NCBI GenBank assembly: GCA_944548615.1 | Contig: OX155974.1 | Span: 930,001 to 994,000 of the forward strand | Direction: 5' to 3' | DNA: 64,000 nt | Source: Micropterix aruncella | Taxonomy: Eukaryota > Arthropoda > Insecta > Lepidoptera > Micropterigidae | Shown: one piece after another, positions 22,991 to 34,600 of the stretch | How positions within the stretch are numbered: position 1 is the stretch's first letter | How the letters are laid out: every line of letters begins with the position of its first letter | The notes under the pieces: model-generated | Told to the model about the DNA's origin: nothing | Database searches by the model: none | Seen by the model: the letters and a program-made list of their open reading frames with translations, nothing else | Translations under genes and position numbers: made by a program

Positions 22991-23056
22991 GCATATGGAA
23001 ATGAGGGATGCTAATTTAATCCGATCTGATAATCAGCTTTTCACATACCTCCTTAA

Positions 23057-23713
23057 CTCCTCAAGCGGCGGTTGTAAATCTTGGCAGTCACCTGTCATTT
23101 CTGAGAGTTAAAGGTCAAAAATATAGCACTTTAGAAAAACGATCATAAGAAAGAAACCACTTGATGAATCATGAAAAGAAGAGAAAGACTGATAAATTCT
23201 ATATTGTACGATTATTCAGTCGTGCTTCTCGCAGTCTAGAATCCCTAATATAATTGTGTGTATTCTGGGGGCACTTAGTCGACTGCTGCTATTGCTCAGA
23301 TTTGTGCTTCTCTTCGGATATTATGTAGCTTCTCTTCGGAAATATGTAGGAAAATAAATAAAACGAACTAATAGATTTGGTAAAGCATGTAATAACGTAC
23401 ACAAAAGTGTTTACCATTTCTAGATAGGGTTTCGTATTTTGAGATAAAACGTCGATATCGCTGTATACCTAAGTGAGTTTTTTTCAGTTCTTCAACTTTC
23501 TAATAATTATTCCAAATTATCTAATTGTTTTACAAAATGAGGTTTTAATGTTTTATATTTGCAATTTCAATGCGATCATTTTGCAATTCTTCTTTTCATG
23601 ATCCATCAAGTACTTTCTTTCTTATGATCGTTTTTCTAAAGTGCTATATTTTTGACCTTCAACTCTTAGAAATGACAGGTGACTGCCAAGATTTACACCC
23701 GCCGCTTGAGGGG
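23057..23713. mobile_element. TTAA-flanked MITE with long inverted repeats (piggyBac-like)
   Basis: TTAA lies at 23053-23056 and 23714-23717. The left end CTCCTCAAGCGGCGGTTGTA matches the reverse-complemented right end CCCCTCAAGCGGCGGGTGTA. The inverted arms extend about 130 bases, through CTTGGCAGTCACCTGTCATT. TTAA targeting is characteristic of piggyBac. No transposase is present. Confidence 0.85.
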
Positions 23714-23852
23714 TTAAAGCAAGGTTATTGATTGCAAGGTAAATAAAACTTGTAAAACTTGTACCTCGTTTCGTTGGTCTTTTTCAACTTTCACTTTCGC
23801 ATTTAAAAAAATTTCAATGCGGTGGGTTGAACGGTATAGAAATGGATATGCT

Positions 23853-25274
23853 GCAGCGCCGTCTAGTGGCGAATTACAACAAAGTAGATAGCGCGAAAAT
23901 ATTATCCGGGCTCATATACTGTCGCGTTTTATGAATTAATGACATGATAGATTATACATCTAGAAACTGAAATAAAAGAATGAATGGATAAAAATAAATC
24001 TTTATTTCATACGTCAGCCGACCGACGGGTATTTGGCGACAAAGCGCCTAGATAATTAAATTCATTCAACAGAGAAATTAAATTTACGTTAAATAAAATA
24101 ATGGTAAAAACCAACTAAAACCATAGTACGAAACTATTACATAGGGGATTTAAAGGTGATTTGAGCAAGAGCATCCCAGGTTGTGGGCATATTCTGCGAG
24201 TTCAGGTTAGGGAAAGGGTTCCGATAGAAGGACTGCATAAGATTACTCGGGGAGATCCCGCGGCTCAGCCGACACGTCGAACGTCTTGCGGGGGTCGGGC
24301 ACGGACTGCCTCGTAGACTGCCCCTCAAGAGGTGCTTCAAACTGCTACCGGAGAGCGGAGCAGGAAGACTCGAAGACGGAGGGTAGAAAACCGGGTGTAC
24401 GAGGTGAAGCGGTCGTCGTCACAAAAACGCCATGCATTAGCTTCGCCCCTCTCGGAAAACTCCCTTTTTGCCGGTAATTAGCAGAAGAAAAGCGCAGATC
24501 GGCTCTTTTCCAACCTTCCAGTGAGCACGGGCTTGTGACGCATTTCCTCATTTCAAAAAGGCAAATGCGATGCGAATTCACAGAAAACTACGTGCACTTA
24601 TCGGAAACCGTCTCGGCATTCCCGAATATTTCAATTTAAACGACTTACCGAATAAGATTAGGGGTCCAAAGCGTGCCGAAGGATCGACTCGCTTGTCGGC
24701 GTCAAACCAAATGGCGGTTTCCGTATCGACCCCTTCTGACTAGACCGAAATTGTGAACCCATAGACGATTTCTGTCAAATAAAAATATTAATTTAGTGAA
24801 ATGTGGGGAATAATTCCTATATTTATTGCGCTTTACTAGCATAGTATATTATAATTATCTATGTTAATAATATTTTTATTTGTTATATTCCCTTTTTAAT
24901 TAATTGTAATTATCCAAGACAATTGTGGATTTATTTTTACGCTTATTCTCGTGGCTTTAAACGAAAAAAGAGAAGAAGGGAACTGTCAGCTGTCAAGACG
25001 TATGACATTTCGATATAACCTAATTTCCTATCGAGTAAATCGAATAATATGTTTCTATGGCGTTTCCACGCGTGGAAATGTGATTCCCAAGATTTCCTCG
25101 TCGTGATAATACCTATGTATACCAATTTTTATGGCGATCGATTGAGTGGTGTAGAACAACTTCTACATGCATCAACATGCATTACAGCGCCATCTAGTGG
25201 CGAGTTACAACAAAGTGGATAGTGCGAAAATAAAATAAAATAAAATTAAGTAATATTATCCGTGCTCAAATACA
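23853..25274. repeat. Unassigned block bounded by direct repeats
   Basis: CAGCGCCGTCTAGTGGCGA at 23853 and CAGCGCCATCTAGTGGCGA at 25185 begin two diverged direct repeats of about 65-90 bases, each running to an ATTATCCGKGCTC stretch. The intervening DNA has a GC-richer part at 24137-24720 with no recognisable gene. Whether the pair bounds an insertion is unclear. Confidence 0.45.
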
Positions 25275-25300
25275 TAGTGTTGGGGAGGCGTGATTGCTTG

Positions 25301-25345
25301 TGTACGTGTGTGTGTATGTGTGTGTGTGTGTATATTGTGTGTGTG
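25301..25345. repeat. (TG)n microsatellite
   Basis: An interrupted TG run lies in the phosphate carrier intron. Confidence 0.85.
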
Positions 25346-25766
25346 CAGCAACGTCTAGAGTCCTAAGGGTTGGCATATGTCCACTACTCCGCTGAAGCAG
25401 ATTTCTCAGACTCTTTCAGACTCTTTCCCTTGCACGCTATCCCCGCATCGCCCTGCCGCTCAAAAGTGCGCTACTGTTCTAACTCGGTATAGGTACTGTG
25501 TTTTAGGTATGTGGTGCCGAAGCCGCGCGACCAGTGTTCGAAGGGCGAGCAGCTGATCGTGACGTTTGCGGCCGGCTACATTGCGGGCGTGTTCTGCGCC
25601 ATCGTCTCTCACCCCGCCGACACCGTTGTGTCTAAGCTGAACCAGGACAGCACAGCCACTGTTGGCTCCATTGTGGGCAAACTGGGCTTCGCGGGCGTGT
25701 GGAAGGGGCTCATGCCGAGGATCGTGATGATCGGCATGCTCACAGCCCTGCAGTGGTTCATCTATG

Positions 25767-27879
25767 GGACTGGGACTATCTTCAGACAATAGATGACACT
25801 AATATGGCCTATACGTGGTTTCACAATCGGATAAATGACTGCTTTTCGAAATCATTTCCAATAATAAGGAAAAAAGTTTATCTCCAACCTACCAACAAGC
25901 AATGGATTACTCCAGTTCTTGTATATCGCTGTAGGTTGAAGAGAAACACATTGAAAAACAAAATGTTCAAATATGACCCTTTATATCGAAAACTCTTCAA
26001 TAAAATGTATTCGAGGTTAAGAAATGATATTCGCGCAGCTAAAAGAAAATTCTACTCTCAAAAAATATTTTCCTCACGAAATAAAGTAAAAACAGCATGG
26101 TCCATTATAAACGATGAAACCGGAAAATTGAGAAAAGGATTTAGCGCATCATTATCCATTGAAATAAATAAAAAACTCGAAACAAATGCTCTGGTTTTGA
26201 GCAACGTATTCAATAACTTCTTTATCAATAAACCTTTAAGTCTGGCATCTGCAATTCAGACCCCAATTACAACAGCATATGAAAAGTTGAAATTAATGAA
26301 AAAAAATTATAATTCGATATTCCTGAAACCCACATCTGAGATGGAAATAGCCAAATTTATAAACTCATTGAAAAATAAAAAATCCACTGGGATAGACAAT
26401 TTTCCAGTTGATATACTAAAGAAATCCAGTGATATTTTATCTAAACCCCTCAGTATATTATTTAATATGTCGTTAAGTAATGGTGTCTTCCCTGAATGCT
26501 ATAAAATGGCAAAAATAGTACCGGTCTTTAAAAAAGGTGATATACATAATATCGAAAACTATCAACCCATATCTTTATTGACCGTATTCTCTAAGGTTCT
26601 AGAAAAAATAATAGAAGTCAGGATACGTGAGTTTTTGAAGAAAAATAATATTTTGAGCAACACACAATTTGGTTTTATGAAAAAGAAATCGACCCAACAG
26701 GCAATGTTGAAGTGTTGCAATCAAATACATACATGTCTAAATATGAAAAGGTATTCGGCTGCCATTTTTTGTGACCTCAGTCGAGCCTTTGATTGCGTCC
26801 AAACCGATATTCTACTTGCAAAATTAGACTATTATGGCATCCGAGGTACGGCAAATAACCTATTCAAGACTTATCTGCAAAACAGAATGCAAAAAGTGGA
26901 AATAGCCAATATTGGCAGAGATCTAATCGAGTCCGTAGCAACTTCCGAAATACTTACTGTCAATATTGGAGTACCCCAAGGCTCAATTCTTGGACCGTTG
27001 CTTTTCATTATTTACATAAATGACCTGAGTCCAAATCTATCTAAATGTGAAGTCACCCAATTTGCAGACGATACTAGCGCTGTAGTTGAAGCTGACAACA
27101 TAAATACGCTCACTGCCAATCTCAATACATCTCTTGGTGAACTTGATGATTGGTTTAATGCGAACAAAATGTCTCTAAATATGTCTAAAACTGTTATTTT
27201 AAATTTTAATAGCAAGACATCATCTATAAAAGTTAACTACCCGGTTGAACTTGCGGAATCAGTTAAATTCCTCGGACTACATCTGGATGCAAAGATGTCA
27301 TGGAATCTACATATAGAGCATGTTAAGTCAAAACTTTCGTCAGCCTGCTATGCTCTATTACGCATCAGAAATTGTTTGGAGAGAACTGAAGTAATATCGG
27401 CCTATTACGCGCTAGTTGAGTCACACCTGCGCTATGGTATTCTTTTATGGGGTAATGCAGCACACATCAACAGTGTATTCACTCTCCAGAAAAGAGCCAT
27501 ACGTGCGATAGTAGGTATTGGTCCACGGCAGTCATGTCGTGAACACTTCCAAAAACTAGGGATATTGACCGTATATGCGATTTTTGCTCAAGAAGCTCTT
27601 TGCGAATTCTATTGCAATAAGAGCTCGGCCATATCCCACGAGGAAGTACATCGGCATGACACCAGGAATAAAACCCTGTATCTCCAACCGTTCGTAGCAC
27701 GTACTGCCAAGTTCCAGGCGACTAGTCGATACTTAGGCCTTAAACTTTTCAATAAATTGCCCGAAAGATTAAAAGCAATTAAAAACATCGATATTTTCAA
27801 GAGATCCATCCGAGTCTATCTGCTTAAAATCAACATGTATGCCCATAACGACTTCTTAAAATATTTTGAAAATACATAG
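25767..27879 (+). CDS. LINE reverse transcriptase, open from the truncation point
   Basis: The RT frame is open from the exon junction to the stop at 27879. It shows NYQPISLL, FCDLSRAFDCVQTDIL, IGVPQGSILGPLLFIIYIND and an intact FADDTSAV box, followed by YGILLWGNAAHIN and LQKRAIRAIVGIG. These are features of CR1/L2/Daphne-type LINEs. The host exon upstream can be read into this frame from a Met at 25699, but that frame is not the carrier frame and I regard the apparent fusion as accidental. The absence of stops over 700 codons points to recent insertion. Confidence 0.88.
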
Positions 27880-28116
27880 CATCGTATCTACCCATTTAAT
27901 CTAATACATATTATTTACCGTTAATTGTTTTGTTGTAAACTGTTATCATATAGTCTATGTTTTTGTAAATTGGAAAGTTTAAAACTATATATTGTATATC
28001 ATCTCTTGTCTAAATTGAGTAACTAGTTTAAGATTAATTACTGTCATTCCTACACAATTGTATGGTTGTATTGGAAATAAATACCTTTTACTTTACTTAC
28101 TTTACTTTACTTACTT
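25767..28116 (+). mobile_element. 5'-truncated CR1-group LINE inside a coding exon
   Basis: Both edges are fixed by the exon sequence and by TATG on each side. The element lacks its endonuclease and 5' end and terminates in a TTTACTTACTTTACTT-type simple tail (about 28087-28116). It has the same orientation as the host gene. Confidence 0.92.
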
Positions 28117-28204
28117 TATGACGCCGTCAAGGTACAAACCATTTTTTTTTAAAGAAGAGAGAAATAGGCATAGGTCTGCGCTGCATTGTAAAGTTTGTCG
28201 ACAC

Positions 28205-28243
28205 CAGGCTGGTATAACGATATGTGATCGTTATACCAGCCTG
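28205..28243. repeat. Perfect 17-base hairpin
   Basis: CAGGCTGGTATAACGAT and ATCGTTATACCAGCCTG flank the 5-base loop ATGTG. It lies in the intron after the split exon, at the edge of the R-type repeat block. Confidence 0.85.
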
Positions 28244-28299
28244 ACTACCGGTTTTGGAAGGATATCTTCGTCTGGAATCAACCATCAGGATACCTCCAA

Positions 28300-29040
28300 C
28301 CTCCCGACTGGTCACAGGTCTGAAGTCGCTTGCGCGGCCTCTACCTGCCGTATATTCAGGGGTGATTCAGTTTGAACTGTCGCGGACCAAAGGTATCTTT
28401 TGCCCGGTTCTGAATTCAGGATCTGATAGCCTAATGGTCACCACCATAATCCATCCCCACCGTTTAGGAGACAGTATATTTCCATAGTCTCCAGACTCCT
28501 TCAGCAATAAGTCAGAGTGCACAACCAATTGTCATCGCCGAACGGTGTGCAAACCGTCCAGTAGCACCGGGAAGCAATCCCCCAGGAGAAACTGATCAAC
28601 CGGCCGTGAGGCGTGAGACTCGCGAGTCTTACTCGGGGTAGCCTTCCGCACGGGGAGGCTACTGCGGGCCGACACTCGCGCCCTTACTTCCAGTTGCAAC
28701 CAGATTACTCCGGTCTCCCGACTGGTCACAGGTTCGAGGTCGCTTGCGCGGTCCTTTCCCGTTCGAAGCGGTGATACGGTGTCTACCGAATCTATCGCAG
28801 ACCAAGGCGTCCTTTGCCCGGCTGTTCACCCGGTATCGGGTAGTCGATTGGTCGTTTCAAGAGCAGTTGCCATACGGTTAACAACCATCCCCGCTATACA
28901 GGAAACGAAGCCGTTTCCAGACTCCCCCAGACAACACCCATCCGGCTGCTTGAGGCTGCCGGATGGGTGTTGACCTGTGAGTTCGGCCGGCCCTAACACG
29001 TGGGTCATAATGGCTCAACTGCAAGGAGCCCATTAGGCAA
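28300..29040 (+). repeat. R' plus R-like tandem block
   Basis: The order of motifs repeats 511-905 (CCGACTGGTCACAGG, GCGCGGCCTCTACCTGCCGT) and is followed by a second monomer with GGTCGCTTGCGCGGTCC. It ends near GGAGCCCATTAGG. It supports a dimeric structure for the family. Confidence 0.65.
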
Positions 29041-29384
29041 ACAGGACAGTGAACTGACCGCCAAGTTCCGCTCTAGGTATTCCCCCCGAATCTGCGATCT
29101 TCTGATCCCAACCGCCTCCAACTGCAGGATTACAGTCGGGGTATAAGCTCACATCGGCCCTGACAGGTTAAGTCCTTCTGAAGAGGCTACCAGATGAGAG
29201 TTGAACCGTGTTTTGGGCAGGCCAGATGACATAAAAATTGGCCAACACCACACAAGCGGCATGGAATAATTAGGAACCTGATGGTTCCTTGGAATACACT
29301 CTTGCACTTAAACAATGCACGTTTGGATTTTTCAATCTGGACTCTTCAAGGATTACTACGAGGGTTAACTATTCAAAAGTTCAG

Positions 29385-30360
29385 GGAATTTTACCATAAG
29401 AGTGCGTAGACTTCCAAAAAAAGTTCCTTACTGGAATCAGCCAGAACGGCACTGGTCTGGGGTATGGCAGTACAACCATGAGCGATGTTGACTTGAGGAA
29501 GTCTCTCTTGCGGGGAGATTACGACAGCAACAGTATGGCTCACGCTATTGGCCTTTAATGCCAGAATCATTGGACAACAATTGGAGACTTTTGCATTCCG
29601 CGTCCAATGCACTGCAAGGAAATGCTCTATGACTGGACGCCAGAGATGCTTAAAATCAGCATACACTTCCAGACCCCAGTAAACTCGCTCGCTAGAGCTA
29701 TGTCACGGATAGTACATGTCCCCTTTGTAGCAATACCCTTTGCACAGCTAAACATATTCTAGCTGGCTGCAAGGTGACCTTAGATCAAGCATGGTAGACA
29801 CCGCTACGACAAAGTCCTTGCTGTTATTCACGAGGTAATAAACCTCTCAAAGGCTCTTGCCAACAAAGGTTTTATATTACCCTCCAAACCTTCAATACAG
29901 TTTGTGCGGGATGGCTCTAAAGGCAAAAAACACTAGAAAGCTTCAGATTGGATTCTGGAGGTCGATTCGATCTCTAAGCAGTATAAATTCCCTGAAAGTC
30001 TCGGATGCACAGCCTTCCGTCCAGATATAACTCTTTACTCTCTTATCTCGGAAGATGGCCCTTATTGTCTAAGAATTAACTGTTCCATGGGAATCAAATA
30101 TCCCAAAATAGCATGAGTATAAATTAAATAAATACCATGTTTTGCAAATGCCCACACCCGGAACGGCTTCACTGTTCACCTTCACGCGGTGGAAGTTGCC
30201 GCTTTTGGCCTGCCAGCCAAATCTCTGTTTCACCTCTAAAGATCTTGGTCTTTCCAGAAAAATAATCAACTCTTTCCTTTAAGAATTATTTAAACCCGCA
30301 ATTTCCGCAACTCAAATTCAATGGCTTCAAAGGAGGAGTGAATGGGTGGTAAGGTGACAC
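29385..30360 (+). pseudogene. R2/NeSL-type LINE, degenerate 3' fragment 3
   Basis: It is collinear with 57350-58330 but carries many indels and stops. Recognisable pieces include GGCACTGGTCTGGGGTATGG, CAGTTTGTGCGGGATGG and GGAGTGAATGGGTGG. It is the oldest-looking of the R2-type copies. Confidence 0.75.
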
Positions 30361-30394
30361 CCACATGTGGCAAGAAAGCTGTCCTGAACCTCTT

Positions 30395-31725
30395 ATCGTA
30401 ACTATAATTTCCACCGTCTCCTTTAAAATAGTCTCCTTGGGTATCGATACAGCGATCTCAGCGTTTTTTAATGATTCCATGCATCCCTGGAAGTCTGAAA
30501 GTGTAAGTGTTCGAAGCACATTCAGCGTTTCTTCCTGGATCTCCTCGATCATGATAAAACGACAACCTTTCAATTGAAATTTTATTTTGGGAAAGAGAAA
30601 GTTGGGGATATGAAGTTAGGGTCATCTCTTGCTGCATTTTCAATTCACTGCAGACAGCTAAGCGATTTTCTTTCTGGTCGCTCTTCAACAGTCTCGGTAG
30701 GAGCTAATGAGTCACGAAGACCCATTCTGTTCAGGGTTGATCACACTCACGGGTCAACACCCATCCGGCGGCCTTCACGCATGAAGTGTGAGCCTGGGTA
30801 GGACTATGGCCTCAGTGCTAGTTTCCCCTAGGAATTTAGCTTCTGGCGCTCCTAGACGGTCTGCGCACCGTGCGGCGTAAGCCAATCGACTGTGCACTCT
30901 GAACAGTCGGGGGAGTCTGGAAGCTGTACTGTTTCCTATAGAGCGGGGGTAGTCGCAGACCTTTTGGCGACTGCTCTTGAAACCACCATCGGCTACCCGA
31001 TCCTGGGTGAACAGCCGGACAAAGGATGCCGTGGTCCGCGATAGATTCGGTACACACCGTTTCACCGCTTCATAAGGGAGAGGACCGCGCAAGCGTCCTC
31101 GAACTCGGAACCAATCGAGAGACTGGAGTAATCTGGTCTTAATTGGAAGTAAGGGTGTGAATGGAAGCCCGCTGGGTAACACTCCTGGCTATCTTACGGG
31201 CTCTCTTACGGGCTTGTGGCGGAGCTTGATGTTGGACTGTTTTTGTCCAAGTCTTCTGCGCTCACTTCAGGGAGACAGAACGACTAATCGTTAAAACTTC
31301 TTGAGGTGGAGGGCTCGCCCGCTGTAGTTGACAACTCTAGTCTCGGTACGAATTTCGCAGCAATGCGTCTCATGTTCAAATTGTCTGACAAGATGCGTTG
31401 CAAGAACCCGAATGACATTTGTACGATTGCATAAGCATCATGGATTGTTCGTCTACGATCTGCAACAATAGCCTCTCGCACTTTTGCGATGCTTTCTGGT
31501 GTTGTGCTTGTTGACGGTCTTCCTGAGCACTCTTCGTCCTGAACGCTCTTTGAATCGTTTGCACCACATTTTTATTTTTACTTTTTCGCATAGCACCCTC
31601 GCCAAATGCTTCCACAAGCATGCGACGGGTTTCTACAGCAGTTTTTTTAAAACTTGAAGCAAAATTTGATGCAGGGTCTTTGCTGTTTAAAATCTGCCAT
31701 TTGAAAAATGGCCGATACATTAAAA
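30395..31725 (-). pseudogene. mariner transposase remnants split by repeat R
   Basis: On the minus strand the N-terminal half (31725 to about 31340) reads KTAVETRRMLVEAFGEGAMR and later REAIVADRRRTIHDAY and ILSDNLNMRRIAAKFVPRL, the helix-turn-helix region of mariner transposases. The C-terminal tail (about 30610-30395) reads LKGCRFIMIEEIQEETLNVL and, after a frame change, DTQGDYFKGD. The catalytic middle is absent, and an inverted R copy occupies the gap. Several frameshifts are present. It is a dead element in the last phosphate carrier intron. Confidence 0.8.
30704..31339 (-). repeat. Repeat R, inverted full-length copy
   Basis: Read on the minus strand it starts CTAGAGTTGTCAACTACAGC and ends near GACTCATTAGCTCC. 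The same edges occur in the copies at 13504 and 60514. It replaces the middle of a mariner transposase. Confidence 0.75.
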
Positions 31726-31921
31726 TATAATGTTGCACAACCGCACAAAACTCAACCATGCATCCACTCAGCCGCACGGCCATTAGCAAACTGATTCACA
31801 AAGAGTACTAACAGCCACATCTAGCGGCCGCAGCTCGTACCACCAATGGTTCGCACGTGACATTCAAATTCCCCGAACTTTTGGCTAGCCTCTCGTAATA
31901 TATACTCTTTTTGTTTTGCAG

Positions 31922-32011
31922 GTTTACCTGAGGATGCCGCGCCCGCTGCCACCCGAAATGCTTGCATCCATGAAGCGACGACTAGAAGAAGAAGCCAAGA
32001 AGGCCAAATGA
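31922..32011 (+). CDS. SLC25A3: Mitochondrial phosphate carrier, last exon
   Basis: After acceptor TTTGCAG the exon reads VYLRMPRPLPPEMLASMKRR and ends in a short Glu/Lys-rich tail and a TGA. It joins in phase to the AAG that precedes the donor at 28132. The R-MPRP-PPEM pattern is the usual C-terminus of insect phosphate carriers. The frame is intact. Confidence 0.92.
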   Translation, partial: VYLRMPRPLPPEMLASMKRRLEEEAKKAK

Positions 32012-32057
32012 AGCAGCTGATAGTCCAATCAATCTTAGCAAAGACCTAACTTATTGA

Positions 32058-32090
32058 AATAAATAACAAAAATAAATAAAATAAATAAAC
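32058..32090 (+). terminator. Candidate poly(A) signals of the phosphate carrier gene
   Basis: Several overlapping AATAAA hexamers occur from 32058, 47 bases after the stop codon. The position suits a short 3' untranslated region. Confidence 0.6.
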
Positions 32091-32403
32091 CGCAACTTCC
32101 AATCGGTCGCCACGAAAAAGTATTATAATTCCCTTCGAATTCCAGAATTGAATTGGTTCAATTCTAACAGCAATATACCCTTTTGTAGATTGTAGTTTAG
32201 GTCGTTAATCAAAATTGTGAAATGTATATTTTTTCCGTATTTTTTTTGGTTCTAAGCGTATACAGCACGTCGTGATTTTGTGTTACCTATGCTGCGTAGG
32301 ATGCGTCGATATTATTTGAAATATAATATTTATTTTTATTTCGGATTTGTGTTTTCTTCCATTGTCTGGATGAGCAGTAAGAACTTAATTGTTTCCCCAA
32401 ATG

Positions 32404-33760
32404 GGGTATAGATTTGACCGTGTACTTATAAAACGTCTGACTCACAAGATGGAACACTTCGGAATCCGTGGAAAGCTACTGGCGTGTATGCAAGACTTTC
32501 TAACTGGTAGGACGTTCACAGTGAGAGTTGGAGAATGTCATTCTGAACCGCATAAAGTCATCAAAGGGGTCTCCCATGGTTCAGTGCTGGGTCCTATTGC
32601 ATTTAGTATATTCCTGACTGACCTAAAAGCAATTATGGAATTAGATTTTGCTATATTTGCCTACGACACCAAGTTTTTCGCAAACCCACTCATAGCTGAC
32701 CAGGACAGCCTTAACTCTACAGTGCAGTGGACCAAGGAATGGCTGCTTTCTCTCAATGAAGATAAATGCACTGTCCTACATATTGGATCTCGAAATCCAC
32801 GGCTAGCATATACGATTGAGGGGAAAAGTACAGCCAGTTATGACCCAGAAAGACCTCGGCATCACAATCTCCTGGGACCTCAAATCGAACACCCACATAA
32901 TCGAAACATTTAAGACAGCAAACTCACTTCTATATTTAATAAGAAAAGCTTTTTCCACTATCACCAGTGACCTTTTCCTCAAGCTCTATAAAACCTACAT
33001 TCGCCCGCTCCTCGAATACTCCTACCAGGTCTGGAATCCTTGCTTTCAGAAGGATATAGAGCACCTGGAAAGAGTTCAGAGAAGAGCAATAAAGTTGGTG
33101 CTATCGCTGATGAACAAACCATACCAAGTACGACTGAAAGAACTTTGCCTGACAACATTAGAGGAACGTAGGCAGCGAGGAAACTTAATAGAAAGCTACA
33201 AAATGCTTCACGGTTATTACAGTGTGCCCAACCTAGAGAGCATGTATACCCTGAACACCAAAAGCAACTGCGTGGACACTCGTTAAAGCTAAATAAGACA
33301 ATTGCAGCATCGAACCCTAGGAAATATTTTTTGACAAATCGTGTAGTGGATGCTTGGAATGCGTCAATAGCTTTAACCCTTGGAGTAAACGGGTATTTTC
33401 ATGGATGCATCTGTCTCTTTTGCAGGATTTTCGGCGACATCGACCTTAAAGTACTATAACTACGAAACTACTACACCAATCATAAAAAGAACAACTGCAC
33501 AATGATTGCATTGAAATTTCGAATATAGAATATTGAAATATCATTTTGTAAAACAATTAGATAATTATGAATAAATATGAGAACGTCAAAGAAGTGAAAA
33601 AAACGCGGAACCAGATCTGGTCGTATCATACTCAACGGATAATTGTTTCAGAACCAGATTTGGTCGTATCATACTCAAGGGGTTAAAAACAAACTGGACA
33701 TTTTTCTGCAAAACAGTCACAAGTTTAAAAACAAGTGCATGTGATATACACCCATCAGCC
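32404..33760 (+). pseudogene. CR1-like LINE fragment interrupted by a MITE
   Basis: Translation over three frames gives FDRVLIKRLTHKMEHFGIRG, VSHGSVLGPIAFSIFLTDL (the usual PQG altered) and FAYDTKFF (FADD altered). It continues with YIRPLLEYSYQVWNPCF, LERVQRRAIKL and RGHSLKLNKTI. Frameshifts fall near 32815 and 33240. The frame ends ASIAL at 33374, is broken by a MITE, and resumes KNKLDIFLQNSHKFKNKCM after 33686. It is a CR1-type LINE lacking its endonuclease and two catalytic-box residues. A shorter relative is at 1010-1463. Confidence 0.88.
33377..33682 (+). mobile_element. piggyBac-like MITE in LINE coding sequence
   Basis: TTAA flanks both ends (33373-33376, 33683-33686). The left end CCCTTGGAGTA and the right end TACTCAAGGGG are imperfect inverted repeats. 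Removing the 306 bases and one TTAA rejoins the LINE frame as ASIAL-KNKLD, which shows precise TTAA insertion. Confidence 0.92.
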
Positions 33761-34386
33761 TTAAGCTGCTAGTGTATGATATAATAATAATAATAGTGCG
33801 CAAAAAAAAGAAGGAAGAAGGAGAGATAATAAGACGGAAACTCGTAAACACCTTCATTTTGGCATTCTAAAAGTTGTCTCAAAAGTCTCATGCTGGGGCC
33901 ACACTAACGGGAAACGTCGATGCCCATCATTGCGATAAATATTGCGTTAATTATTACCTCGTTGAATTGAGTGGCGACACTTGAACGGTCAATGTATGTC
34001 CATTCTTGACAATAAAATTGGCGTTAATGTTCCTTGATTTTTTTCTGAATATTCTGATTTCGGAGATGTTTTCGGTTTAAAACGTACCTCATTTAAACAA
34101 CAGTAGTTAACTTTGCTACTGACTGCTATTATTAGTTACTTACCACATTATTTTATGTACGGTTGCTATCATATACCACTCGTAGGCATAGATGTAGTAT
34201 AATAAATCTATGCTCGTAGGTCCACTGTTTCGTATGCAAACCAGTTATTAGGTTGTCTGTGTGTATTCCTCCACGATAGCGCCGAAGCGCTTCATCCGAT
34301 TGAGCTGAAATTTGGAATGCAAGCATCATTTGGTCATGAAAATTTGAAATCGTGAAATTGTGGTTGAAATCGGTCAACCAGGGGAT

Positions 34387-34600
34387 TGAAATCGGTCAAT
34401 ACGGGGCGTTGTAGCCTGAACACATGTGTAAACTTAAGCTCCGGGACACGTAAATGTGCAGGTTTAGCCAAGAGGCAGAGGAAGCTCCCCTGCACCTTAT
34501 GTGATAGTGTGACCCGCCGATGCGTAAAAGATACACCCATTTGGGTGGTCACTACCTCCAACCTGAGGAGGTAAAACAATCTGGCGCTAAAAGCCTGTTG
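34387..34600 (+). pseudogene. 3' fragment of RNase H-class LINE, unit B copy
   Basis: It is the counterpart of 2130-2330, with GGGCGTTGTAGCCTGAACAC and AAGAGGCAGAGGAAGCTCCC. It is shorter than the A copy because of an upstream deletion. Confidence 0.65.

Larger units (their letters stand above)
25507..28131 (+). pseudogene. SLC25A3: Mitochondrial phosphate carrier exon split by a LINE
   Basis: After acceptor TTTTAG the exon starts with G, completing a codon, then TAT GTG GTG. It encodes VVPKPRDQCSKGEQLIVTFA, GYIAGVFCAIVSHPAD (the carrier-family PX[D/E] region is in SHPAD) and WKGLMPRIVMIG, ending ALQWFIY at 25765. The next conserved residues, DAVK, occur at 28120-28131 and are followed by donor GTACAA. 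Between them is a 2350-base LINE flanked by TATG (25763-25766 and 28117-28120). Without the insertion and one TATG the exon is 271 bases, in the phase needed by both neighbours. As written it would read a few LINE codons and stop. Confidence 0.93.

Noticed and set aside
22761..22994. Minus-strand frame rich in His and Thr
   Set aside because: It is a translation of the GT-rich low-complexity tract.
24137..24600. Protein-coding gene in the GC-richer block, including a possible THAP-like domain
   Set aside because: Short frames on both strands have no consistent motif, and the Cys/His spacing did not match THAP.
25699..25790. Apparent fusion of a host-encoded N-terminus to the LINE reverse transcriptase
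   Set aside because: The upstream Met lies in a different frame from the carrier coding frame, and the exon boundary evidence shows a chance read-through into the LINE.
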